DNA of 7,971 nucleotides from a bacterium (GTDB taxonomy: Bacteria > Desulfobacterota > Binatia > UBA12015): contig JAGWVP010000129.1 of assembly GCA_018970825.1 (NCBI GenBank), forward strand, positions 1-7,971, read 5' to 3'. Below the pieces are notes generated by a model, which was given only the letters and a program-made list of their open reading frames with translations, made no database searches and was not told the DNA's origin. The translations under genes were made by a program, and so were the position numbers. Positions 1 to 5,506 of this stretch are shown one piece after another; the stretch's first letter is position 1; each line of letters opens with the position of its first letter.

Positions 1-48
1 CGCGAGCGAAGCGCCGAGGAGCACGGAGATCCGGGTCGTCGACTTCAT
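1..48 (-). CDS. Start of an exported protein, cut by the window edge
   Basis: Sixteen codons are visible, reading MKSTTRISVLLGASLA, which has the basic N-terminus and hydrophobic core of a signal peptide. The ATG (48-46) overlaps the TGA of the upstream repeat-protein gene (47-45) as ATGA, and a perfect AGGAGG (minus strand, 58-53) lies four bases before it, inside the preceding coding sequence. This is a strong initiation signal. The gene should be the fourth member of the sigma / anti-sigma / DUF3106-like operon and its product probably goes to the periplasm or outer membrane. The family cannot be told from so little. A second small repeat protein, an envelope protein or an efflux component are all possible; this is inference from position only. 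Confidence 0.7.
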   Translation of the reverse strand, partial: MKSTTRISVLLGASLA

Positions 49-389
49 CGCCCCTCCTGGTACCTGCGGTAGCGGTCCGCGAAGTCCTCGCGCTGATCCG
101 GCGACATGTTCCGGTAGGTGTCGAAGTTGCGGCGGATGCGATCCTGCTCCGACGGATGCATCTGGCGGAAATCCTGCCAGCGCCTCTCGACCTGGCGCTG
201 GGACTGCCGCGGCATGCGCTGGAAGCGCTCGTAGTTCTCCATCGCACGAGAGCGCTGGTCGGGCGAGAGTTCCTCCCAGTTCTGCGCGAGCACGAGCGAT
301 GGGGAAAGCGCTCGCGTCGGGACGAGCGCGAGGAGCGCGAGGCCGAGTCCGCAGGCCCGAACGGACCTCCCCGGCGGTCGACTCGACAT
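45..389 (-). CDS. Secreted four-repeat helical protein, DUF3106-like
   Basis: This protein has 114 residues. An N-terminal signal peptide (basic start, hydrophobic residues about 12-34) likely ends at the VLA site before Gln36. The mature part is highly charged, rich in Arg, Gln and Glu, and built of four tandem units of 18 residues: aromatic residues Y53, W71, F89 and Y107 are exactly 18 apart, as are W38, F56, F74, Y92 and Y110, and M59, M77 and M95. Units open with Ser/Pro-x-x-Gln turns (LSPDQR, SPDQR), as in DUF3106 proteins; the fold should be short helices hinged at these turns. Its start overlaps the anti-sigma stop as TGATG, so the two are translationally coupled. Proteins of this type often sit behind ECF sigma / zf-HC2 anti-sigma genes, but their biochemical role is unknown. 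A periplasmic sensor or partner of the anti-sigma, comparable in idea to Spy/CpxP or CnrX, is inference. The export and repeat calls are firm; the family name less so. Confidence 0.8.
   Translation of the reverse strand: MSSRPPGRSVRACGLGLALLALVPTRALSPSLVLAQNWEELSPDQRSRAMENYERFQRMPRQSQRQVERRWQDFRQMHPSEQDRIRRNFDTYRNMSPDQREDFADRYRRYQEGR
53..58 (-). promoter_or_regulatory. Shine-Dalgarno site of the edge gene
   Basis: On the minus strand the bases read AGGAGG, followed by GGCG and then ATG. The site lies in the last codons of the repeat-protein gene (Gln-Glu-Gly-Arg-stop). It decides that a new gene starts at base 48 and suggests this gene is translated well on its own as well as by coupling. 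Confidence 0.7.
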
Positions 390-1117
390 CACCCGGCGGC
401 CCCCGTCGCACCCGGTGCGCGATACACCGCTTCCATCTTGCGCAACTTGTCGAGTCGCCTGACGACCCCCATGTCGAGGAAGAGCCCGGGACGCCGGCGA
501 AGTTCCTCCGGCACCTGGAGGTCGCGCGATGGATCGGCCGCGACGAGCGGAGCCCGGTGGGCGACCGAGGCATCCCGCCCGGCCCGCGAGGCGCGGGCCG
601 GCCGAGTCTCCCGGACCGGAGGCCTCCCGGTCAGCGTCAGGGCCGGCGCGGTCGCCGTGCCACGAGGCGTCGAGGGTGCGTCGAGCCAGCCCAGGACACC
701 GGGGCCAACGGGAAGAACGGCCACGGCGAGCAGCACCGCCAGGAGAGCCACGCTGCCGGCACCGAGCGCCCATGGCACCGCCGTGCGGCGCCCCGTGCCG
801 GCCGGAGGACCCGGGCGCGGCGAGGGACGTTCGGGTCTCGCCGGTTCGGCAAGGCCGAGCGGATCGACCTCGCCGGCCTCGATCCGTGCCATGACCCGCT
901 CGAGGGAGGAGGTTTCGGGCTCGGACGGCAGGAGGGACCGCCCGACGAGCCCCTGCACCCGGGCGAGTGCGGAGTGCTCCTCCCGGCAGGGTGGACAGCC
1001 TTCGAGGTGGGACTCGACCCAGCCGCGCTCCTGCGCCGGGATCTCCCCGTCGAGCAGCGCGACCAGTTGCGACGCGGCAAGGGCGCAGGCCGTGGTGGGC
1101 CCCTTCCCCTCGTACAT
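389..1117 (-). CDS. Membrane-anchored zf-HC2 anti-sigma factor
   Basis: The 242-residue protein has an N-terminal zinc-binding anti-sigma domain: C11, then H37-x3-C41-x2-C44, with the family-typical LLDGE at 21-25. An Arg/Pro-rich linker (about 90-112) leads to one membrane segment (about 114-136) and then a Pro/Ala/Arg-rich periplasmic part. Near the C-terminus (about 202-231) is a short amphipathic stretch, LFLDMGVVRRLDKLRKMEAV. In known members the cytoplasmic domain binds and holds the ECF sigma factor; here the partner is the sigma gene just upstream. The ATG at 1117 is chosen because it puts C11 at the usual place and because only 2 of the first 32 codons after it end in A or T, against 8 of 32 in the possible extension. 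An ATG at 1216, with GGGAG seven bases before it, would add 33 Arg/Gly-rich residues and remains possible. The downstream repeat-protein gene overlaps its stop. Confidence 0.87.
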   Translation of the reverse strand: MYEGKGPTTACALAASQLVALLDGEIPAQERGWVESHLEGCPPCREEHSALARVQGLVGRSLLPSEPETSSLERVMARIEAGEVDPLGLAEPARPERPSPRPGPPAGTGRRTAVPWALGAGSVALLAVLLAVAVLPVGPGVLGWLDAPSTPRGTATAPALTLTGRPPVRETRPARASRAGRDASVAHRAPLVAADPSRDLQVPEELRRRPGLFLDMGVVRRLDKLRKMEAVYRAPGATGAAG

Positions 1118-1324
1118 GAGACTGCCGTCCCCGGGCGGAGTTGGCAGGCTCCTGCCCCGTCGCCCTCGCCGCCCCGGCTGCTCCGGTCTCCGTTCCCTCA
1201 TCCCCGATCCGTCCATCGCCCCGCTCCCGGCCGGGATGCACCCCGGCACGAATCGCCGGCCCGGGTCCGCGAGTCCGATTGCGGGGAGGATGTCCCTCCG
1301 CAGCAACCGGTCGGATGCCCCGGC
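1118..1324 (-). other. 207-base gap between sigma and anti-sigma genes
   Basis: No convincing gene is seen here. The gap holds GC-rich inverted repeats: the palindrome CCCGGCCGGG (1226-1235), CCGGC/GCCGG with a 7-base loop (1243-1259), and GGCAG/CTGCC with a 4-base loop (1143-1156, about 25 bases ahead of the anti-sigma ATG). None is followed by a T run, so none is a standard intrinsic terminator. If the anti-sigma starts at 1216 instead, the gap is about 108 bases. It may hold an internal promoter or structured leader, but I cannot point to a clear -35/-10 pair. Confidence 0.45.
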
Positions 1325-1948
1325 CTACCCTCCGACATGGTCCCTCAAACCCTCCCGGAGGGTCCTCGTTGCGCGGAACACGAGACTTTTGACGGCCTGC
1401 TCCGTGCAATTCAGGACCTCGGCGATCTCCTGGTAGCGAAGGTCCTGGGTCCGGCTCAGCACCAGCGCCGATCGTTGAGCCTCGGGAAGGCTCGCGACGA
1501 GGTCCCGGATCCGGGCCTCGAGCTCCCGGGCCGAAGACTCGCTCTCCCCCTCGGGGGACGTGGGATCGGCCGGGTACGGCGGAGGGTCCCCGCCGTCTTC
1601 GGCAGCCCCGTCGAGGCTCTCGAAGAGGCCCTTCGCCCGGACCTCGAAGCGGCGCTTCTCGTTCAGGCACAGGTTGTGGGCGATCGTGAAAAGCCAGGTC
1701 GAGACTTTCGCGGAAGGCTCCCAGCGGCCGCTCGCCCGGAAGGCGTTCAGGAACACGTCCTGCACGATCTCCTCGGCTCGCGCCTCGCTCCCCACCATGC
1801 CCACGACGTAGTGCAGGATCTTCTTCTGAAGGCGTCCGTGAAGCTCTCCGAAGGCCTCTCGGTCGCCCGCACGGACTCGCTCCATCACCTCGCGGTCCGG
1901 GTCTTCGGGAAGCTCGGCGTCGATCGCCGCAGAGAACCCCTGTCCCAT
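1325..1948 (-). CDS. ECF-family RNA polymerase sigma factor
   Basis: The 207-residue protein contains region 2 (about 25-100: GDREAFGELH, the core-binding helix AEEIVQDVFLNAF and the -10 recognition helix VSTWLFTIAHNLCLNEKRR) and region 4 (about 153-202: LPEAQRSALVLS, then the helix-turn-helix YQEIAEVLNCTEQAVKSLVFRA). These are joined by an acidic, Pro-rich linker of about 45 residues. There is no region 1 or 3, as expected for ECF sigma factors. It should direct RNA polymerase to a small regulon and be held inactive by the zinc-finger anti-sigma factor encoded next. The ATG at 1948 is the only reasonable start upstream of region 2, though no Shine-Dalgarno sequence precedes it. ECF genes often self-activate, but no -35 AAC / -10 CGT type promoter could be fixed in the 95 bases upstream. 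The exact ECF group cannot be assigned by eye. Confidence 0.95.
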   Translation of the reverse strand: MGQGFSAAIDAELPEDPDREVMERVRAGDREAFGELHGRLQKKILHYVVGMVGSEARAEEIVQDVFLNAFRASGRWEPSAKVSTWLFTIAHNLCLNEKRRFEVRAKGLFESLDGAAEDGGDPPPYPADPTSPEGESESSARELEARIRDLVASLPEAQRSALVLSRTQDLRYQEIAEVLNCTEQAVKSLVFRATRTLREGLRDHVGG

Positions 1949-2043
1949 CGGTTTTGCAACAAGTCGTTCGGTCGGGGGGGATCGATCGGCCTCTCCGGAC
2001 GACGGCCCGCTCCACCCGCCGGCGGTCGATGCCGTCGCGGACC
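1949..2043 (-). other. Intergenic stretch, argJ to sigma factor
   Basis: This 95-base spacer is the most likely place for a promoter serving the sigma operon. On the minus strand GAACGACTTG lies about 20 bases before the sigma ATG, and a run of seven G/C pairs (1974-1980) precedes it. GAAC resembles an ECF -35 element, but it is too near the start codon for a usual leader, so I do not call a promoter. No argJ terminator with a T tract is visible, so read-through from argJ is possible. Confidence 0.3.
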
Positions 2044-3249
2044 TCAGGTGGAGTAGGCCGAATTGAACTTCACGTACTCCGTCGACAGGTCCCCCGTGAC
2101 GTAGCGCGCCCGACCGGAGCCGGCACCGAGATCGATCCGAACCCCGAACTCCGGGCGTTTCATCGAGTCCCGCGCGCGCGCGCGCCCCGCGTCGATGCCC
2201 TCGCCGCGGCGGAACACGACCGTGTCGCCGATCCGGATCGTGACCTTCCCGGGATCGACGCGAACCCCCGAGTACCCGACCGCGCAGGCGATGCGGCCCC
2301 AGTTCGGATCCGAACCGAAGAACGCGGTCTTCACGAGCGACGAGTTCCCGACCGTGCGGGCGACCCGGTGTGCGTCTGCGTCGCTCGGCGCGCCGAGGAC
2401 CTCGATGGTCACGAGTTTCGTCGAGCCCTCCCCGTCGGAGGCGACGAGCCGCGCGATCTCCCAGCCCACCTCGTCGACCGCGGCCTCGAAGGACCTCATC
2501 GACGACGAGTCCGGCGACGGCGGCTCGTTCCCGGCCTCGCCGCTCGCGAGCAGGAAGAGGCTGTCGTTCGTGCTCGTGTCGCCGTCGACGCTCAGCGAGT
2601 TGAGCGACTGCACGCAGATTCGCCTCGCGAGGCTCCGGGCTTCCTTCACCCCCAGCACCGCGTCGGTGAGGAAGAAGACGAGCAGGGTCGCCATGTCGGG
2701 GCAGATCATGCCCGCGCCCTTGGCGATCGCCGCGATCGAGACGCGCCGGCGGCCCAGGACGACCGAGGCGTGGGCCATCTTGGGATACGCGTCGCTCGTC
2801 ATGATCGCCCGGGCGAAGCGGCCCATGCCGTCGACCTCGAGCGAGTCCGCGGCGATCTCGATGCCGGAGGCGACCGACTCCATCGGAAGCGGGACGCCGA
2901 TGATGCCGGTCGAGGCAGGTGCGACCAGACGCTCGTCGAGTTCGAGAAAGCGTGCCGCGATCGTGCAAGTCCTGCGGGCGGCGACCAGCCCGGCGCGGCC
3001 CGTGCATGCATTGGCGTTGCCGCTGTTCACCACGAGCGCCTGCAGGCGTCCGGCGCGCACCTTGTCGGCGGCGACCTCGACCGGCGCCGCTCGAAACGAG
3101 TTGCGCGTGAATGCCGCTGCCGCGACGGCGGGCTGGTCGGCGACGATCACGCCGAGGTCGGCGACCCCGCTCTTCTTGATCCCGCAGGCCGCCGCACCGA
3201 AGCGGAACCCCGGCACCCGGACTCCCTTCTCGTCCACCTTTCTTCTCAC
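2044..3249 (-). CDS. argJ: Glutamate N-acetyltransferase (ornithine acetyltransferase)
   Basis: ArgJ moves the acetyl group from N-acetylornithine to glutamate, recycling it in arginine biosynthesis; some members also use acetyl-CoA. The precursor cleaves itself before a conserved threonine, giving alpha and beta chains. Visible here (401 residues, usual length about 390-410) are the N-terminal GFRFGAAACGIKKSG (14-28), NSGNANACTG (75-84), the oxyanion-hole TG in STGIIG (113-118), AKGAGMICPDMATLL (176-190) with the self-cleavage and nucleophile Thr188, DGDTSTND (222-229), DGEGSTK (272-278), FFGSDPNWGRI (310-320), and a C-terminus, YVKFNSAYST, close to the family pattern. The GTG start (3249-3247) overlaps the TGA of the oxidoreductase gene as GTGA and has GGAG five bases ahead; a second GTG four codons in is an alternative. 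No other arginine gene is in the window. Whether it is mono- or bifunctional cannot be told. Confidence 0.96.
   Translation of the reverse strand: MRRKVDEKGVRVPGFRFGAAACGIKKSGVADLGVIVADQPAVAAAAFTRNSFRAAPVEVAADKVRAGRLQALVVNSGNANACTGRAGLVAARRTCTIAARFLELDERLVAPASTGIIGVPLPMESVASGIEIAADSLEVDGMGRFARAIMTSDAYPKMAHASVVLGRRRVSIAAIAKGAGMICPDMATLLVFFLTDAVLGVKEARSLARRICVQSLNSLSVDGDTSTNDSLFLLASGEAGNEPPSPDSSSMRSFEAAVDEVGWEIARLVASDGEGSTKLVTIEVLGAPSDADAHRVARTVGNSSLVKTAFFGSDPNWGRIACAVGYSGVRVDPGKVTIRIGDTVVFRRGEGIDAGRARARDSMKRPEFGVRIDLGAGSGRARYVTGDLSTEYVKFNSAYST
2171..2184. repeat. (CG)7 dinucleotide run inside argJ
   Basis: Fourteen bases of pure alternating CG encode Gly-Arg-Ala-Arg-Ala-Arg near argJ residues 355-360. 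Such a tract could slip or adopt Z-DNA, but in a genome this GC-rich it may be chance. Confidence 0.85.
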
Positions 3250-4154
3250 GATCTCTCCATGACTCCGGAAGCGAAGGCCTCCATCTGCTCGACGAGGTGA
3301 TCGCAGTCCGCGCTGCGAAACGCGACGTGGAGGCGCGTGGCTCCGAGTCGCCGAAGCCGATCCACGTCCGACAGGAGGTCCTCCGCCCGGCTCCGCATCG
3401 CTCCATCGTGCCCCGGCGCCCCGACCAGGTCGACGGGCCCGAGCGGAGCGACCACTTCCCAGGGCCCGGCCCGACCCGCTTCCTCGCGGAGCCGGACCGC
3501 GCGGGCGACCGCGTCGGCGAAATCCGCGTCCGGAATGTCCCAGGGAATCCAGCCGTCGCCCAGCAGGGCCGCCCGCCGAACGGCTCGGAGCGAGTTCCCT
3601 CCCACCCAGATCGGTGGGTGCGGACGACGCGCCGGCCGCGGATCGATCACCACGTCGCGGAAACGGACCCGCTCGCCCTCGTGATGCGCCGGGTTCGACG
3701 TCCATGCCGCGACCAGGGCGCTGATCGCCTCGTCGGAGAAGCCGCCCCGACCTTCGAAGTCGGCGCCGAGGGCCCGGAACTCCGGCTTCAGGTGCCCCGA
3801 TCCCACGCCGACCAGCAGCCGGCCGCGACTGAGCGCATCGAGGGTCGCGAGGCTCTTCGCGAGGACGAGCGGATGCCGATACGGAAGCACGAGGACGTGG
3901 GTGAGGAGCTCGATCCGCTCGGTCATGCCGCCCAGGTGGGCGAGCGTCGCCACGGGGTCGTACCAGGTCGCTCCCATCGCCTCGACGCGGGAGGAGGGAA
4001 CCACGGGATGGTCCGAGCACGCGACGTGGGCGAATCCCAGGCGGTCGGCTGCGAGCGCGATCCGCTCGATCTCGGGCGGCCCGGCCGACGCCTCCCACGC
4101 CATGACCCGCGCCGGGACCTGCTGGACCACCGGCAGGCCGAGGCCGAACTTCAT
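3246..4154 (-). CDS. LLM-class F420/flavin-dependent oxidoreductase
   Basis: This 302-residue protein is a bacterial-luciferase-type TIM barrel. Its features resemble the F420-dependent group often labelled TIGR03619: N-terminal MKFGLGLPVVQQ, SDHPVVP (47-53), WYDPVATLAHLGGMTERIEL (64-83), the family signature LDALSRGRLLVGVGSG (105-120) followed by HLKPEFRALG, HHEGERVRFRDV (157-168), PIWVGGNS (181-188) and LLGDGWIP (197-204). Members move hydride between reduced F420 or FMN and a small organic substrate. The substrate cannot be predicted, and no F420 biosynthesis gene is near. The ATG at 4154 matches the first beta strand of the barrel, so the start is good, though only a weak GGGGCGG precedes it. 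It is the first gene of the minus-strand block and its stop overlaps the argJ start by four bases. Co-expression with argJ is therefore likely, although a functional link is not obvious. FMN-only dependence is the main alternative. Confidence 0.9.
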   Translation of the reverse strand: MKFGLGLPVVQQVPARVMAWEASAGPPEIERIALAADRLGFAHVACSDHPVVPSSRVEAMGATWYDPVATLAHLGGMTERIELLTHVLVLPYRHPLVLAKSLATLDALSRGRLLVGVGSGHLKPEFRALGADFEGRGGFSDEAISALVAAWTSNPAHHEGERVRFRDVVIDPRPARRPHPPIWVGGNSLRAVRRAALLGDGWIPWDIPDADFADAVARAVRLREEAGRAGPWEVVAPLGPVDLVGAPGHDGAMRSRAEDLLSDVDRLRRLGATRLHVAFRSADCDHLVEQMEAFASGVMERS

Positions 4155-4207
4155 GGGCCGCCCCGCGGGTCGACTCCCCGGCAGCCGACGGCGTCCCGCT
4201 GGTGGTT

Positions 4208-4237
4208 TTGCCGGGTGGGCGTCGCGTCGCCTATCAT
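4208..4237 (+). promoter_or_regulatory. Putative sigma-70 promoter of the dehydrogenase
   Basis: TTGCCG (4208-4213, four of six matches to TTGACA) and TATCAT (4232-4237, five of six to TATAAT) are separated by 18 bases. Transcription would start near 4244, leaving a leader of roughly 18 bases that holds the ribosome binding site. An AT-rich -10 stands out in this GC-rich gap. This is inference from motif match only. Confidence 0.5.
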
Positions 4238-4251
4238 CGGGAGTCTCGAAC

Positions 4252-4256
4252 GGAGG
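4252..4256 (+). promoter_or_regulatory. Shine-Dalgarno site of the dehydrogenase
   Basis: GGAGG followed by five bases and ATG at 4262. This fixes the start codon and argues against the in-frame GTG at 4202, which would lie upstream of the putative promoter -10 and has no such site. Confidence 0.75.
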
Positions 4257-4261
4257 TGCGC

Positions 4262-5506
4262 ATGCGGGCTCTCGTCTTCCGTCACGGCGTCGCGCGCCAG
4301 ATCATCACCAAAGCTCTTTCCGTGGCAAGCCCGAGGGCCCTGGTCGGGCGTTTCGCTCCCATGCAGCTCGAGGAGATTCCCGAGCCGTCGCTCCCGGGCG
4401 ACGACTGGCTCGTCATCCGCACCGGCCTGTGCGGAATCTGCGGCAGCGACGCGAAGCAGGTGTTCCTGAACGGGAGCCCGGACAACCCGATGACGGCCGT
4501 CATCAGTTTCCCGCAGGTTCTCGGGCACGAGGTCGTCGGCCGGGTGGCCACGGTCGGCCCCGCGGTGCGCGACAGGCGTCCGGGCGACCGCGTCGTTCTG
4601 AACCCGTGGCTCTCGTGTGCTCCGCGCGGAATCGTTCCCCCCTGCCCCGCCTGCGCGAACGGCGATTTCTCCATCTGCGACAACTTCACCCGCGGGCGGA
4701 TTCCCGCCGGGATCCACACCGGGAATTCCAGTGCCGCGACGGGCGGCTTCGCGCCGCTCGTGCCGGCGCACGAGTCCATGGCGATCCCGGTTCCGGACGA
4801 CGTGAGCGACGAGGCGGCCGTCCTCGCGGACCCGTTCTCGGTCTCCCTCCACGGCATCCTGAAGCGGCCGCCCACGCCCGGGCGGGCCTGCCTCGTCTGG
4901 GGATGCGGCACCCTCGGGTTGTGCGCGATCGCGATCCTCCGGAGTCTCCACCCCGAGAGCCCGGTCGTCGCGGTCGCCCGCTACTCCCACCAGCGTCGAC
5001 TCGCGGAGAGTCTCGGCGCGACGCTGGTGCTCGACCACCGCCCGGTCGCGCGGGTCATCGAGGACGTGGGCCGCTTCACCTCGGCGGAGCCGCTTCGTCC
5101 CTGGTACGGCCTGCCGATGCTGAACGGCGGCGTGGACGTCGTGTACGACACGGTCGGTCTTCCCCAGACGATCGAGGCCGGCGTGCGCATCGTCCGCCCG
5201 CGGGGTGCGATCGTCGTGACCGGGGTGGAAATGCCGCGCCGATTCGAGTGGACTCCCCTCTACTTCAAGGAAATCTCGCTCGTCGGCTCGAACGCCTTCG
5301 GGGAGGAGGACTTCGAAGGGGGACGCAAGCACGCGATGGAGATCTACTTCGATCTCCTCCGGGCCGGCCGCGTCGACCCGACGCCGATCCTCACCCACCG
5401 CTTTCCCCTGTCCTCGTGGCGCGAAGCCTTCCTCGCCTGCTTCGACCAGGGCGCGAGCGGTGCCGTGAAGGTCCTCTTCGACTACCGCGACATCGGCTCC
5501 ACCTGA
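4262..5506 (+). CDS. Zinc-dependent medium-chain alcohol dehydrogenase
   Basis: This MDR-superfamily dehydrogenase has 414 residues, against about 340-350 for typical relatives. The N-terminal GroES-like domain carries catalytic-zinc ligands C60 (GICGSD), H89-E90 (GHEVVG) and probably D190 (ADPFS). A structural-zinc lobe has cysteines C119, C128, C131 and C139, spaced C-x8-C-x2-C-x7-C rather than the usual C-x2-C-x2-C-x7-C. The Rossmann domain shows G214-C-G-T-L-G219. After the second strand, R240 stands where NAD-binding enzymes often have Asp/Glu, which hints at NADP (inference). Extra length lies in a 15-20 residue insertion after the first strand (about 9-30), the wider zinc lobe and a segment about 273-288. 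Substrates could be alcohols, polyols, aldehydes or threonine-like compounds; no neighbour points to one. It is a single-gene unit with its own promoter. The last 25 bases overlap the convergent VOC gene. Confidence 0.92.
   Translation: MRALVFRHGVARQIITKALSVASPRALVGRFAPMQLEEIPEPSLPGDDWLVIRTGLCGICGSDAKQVFLNGSPDNPMTAVISFPQVLGHEVVGRVATVGPAVRDRRPGDRVVLNPWLSCAPRGIVPPCPACANGDFSICDNFTRGRIPAGIHTGNSSAATGGFAPLVPAHESMAIPVPDDVSDEAAVLADPFSVSLHGILKRPPTPGRACLVWGCGTLGLCAIAILRSLHPESPVVAVARYSHQRRLAESLGATLVLDHRPVARVIEDVGRFTSAEPLRPWYGLPMLNGGVDVVYDTVGLPQTIEAGVRIVRPRGAIVVTGVEMPRRFEWTPLYFKEISLVGSNAFGEEDFEGGRKHAMEIYFDLLRAGRVDPTPILTHRFPLSSWREAFLACFDQGASGAVKVLFDYRDIGST

Larger units (their letters stand above)
4155..4261. 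other. Divergent spacer between oxidoreductase and dehydrogenase
   Basis: This 107-base spacer is flanked by two outward-reading genes. The plus-strand promoter and ribosome binding site of the dehydrogenase are recognisable in its right half. No comparable promoter for the minus-strand oxidoreductase gene was found; GATGATAGG on that strand is only a weak -10 resemblance. Confidence 0.4.

Noticed and set aside
1304..1306. TTG start for the anti-sigma factor
   Set aside because: It would add 63 low-complexity residues before the zinc finger, has no ribosome binding site, and the added codons have weak bias.
1974..1980. Seven-G run upstream of the sigma gene as a G-quadruplex or phase-variable tract
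   Set aside because: A single G run cannot form a quadruplex alone, and seven bases outside coding DNA give no clear switching effect.
45..2015. Minus-strand open frame of 656 codons
   Set aside because: Only the last 114 codons are a gene. The rest is a low-complexity Arg/Gly/Pro-rich shadow over the sigma and anti-sigma genes, which have clear domains in other frames.
2019..2032. CCGCCGGCGG palindrome as an argJ terminator
   Set aside because: The stem is too short and no T tract follows on the minus strand.
299..2056. Plus-strand open frame of 585 codons, and a second one at 156-1436
   Set aside because: Both are antisense to the sigma/anti-sigma genes, Arg/Pro-rich and without any recognisable domain; they arise from high GC content.
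1954..3300. Plus-strand open frames opposite argJ
   Set aside because: argJ on the minus strand has all family motifs; the antisense frames have none.
4202..4261. Upstream GTG start for the dehydrogenase
   Set aside because: GGAGG lies five bases before ATG 4262, the extension lacks homology to the first MDR strand, and it would overlap the putative promoter.
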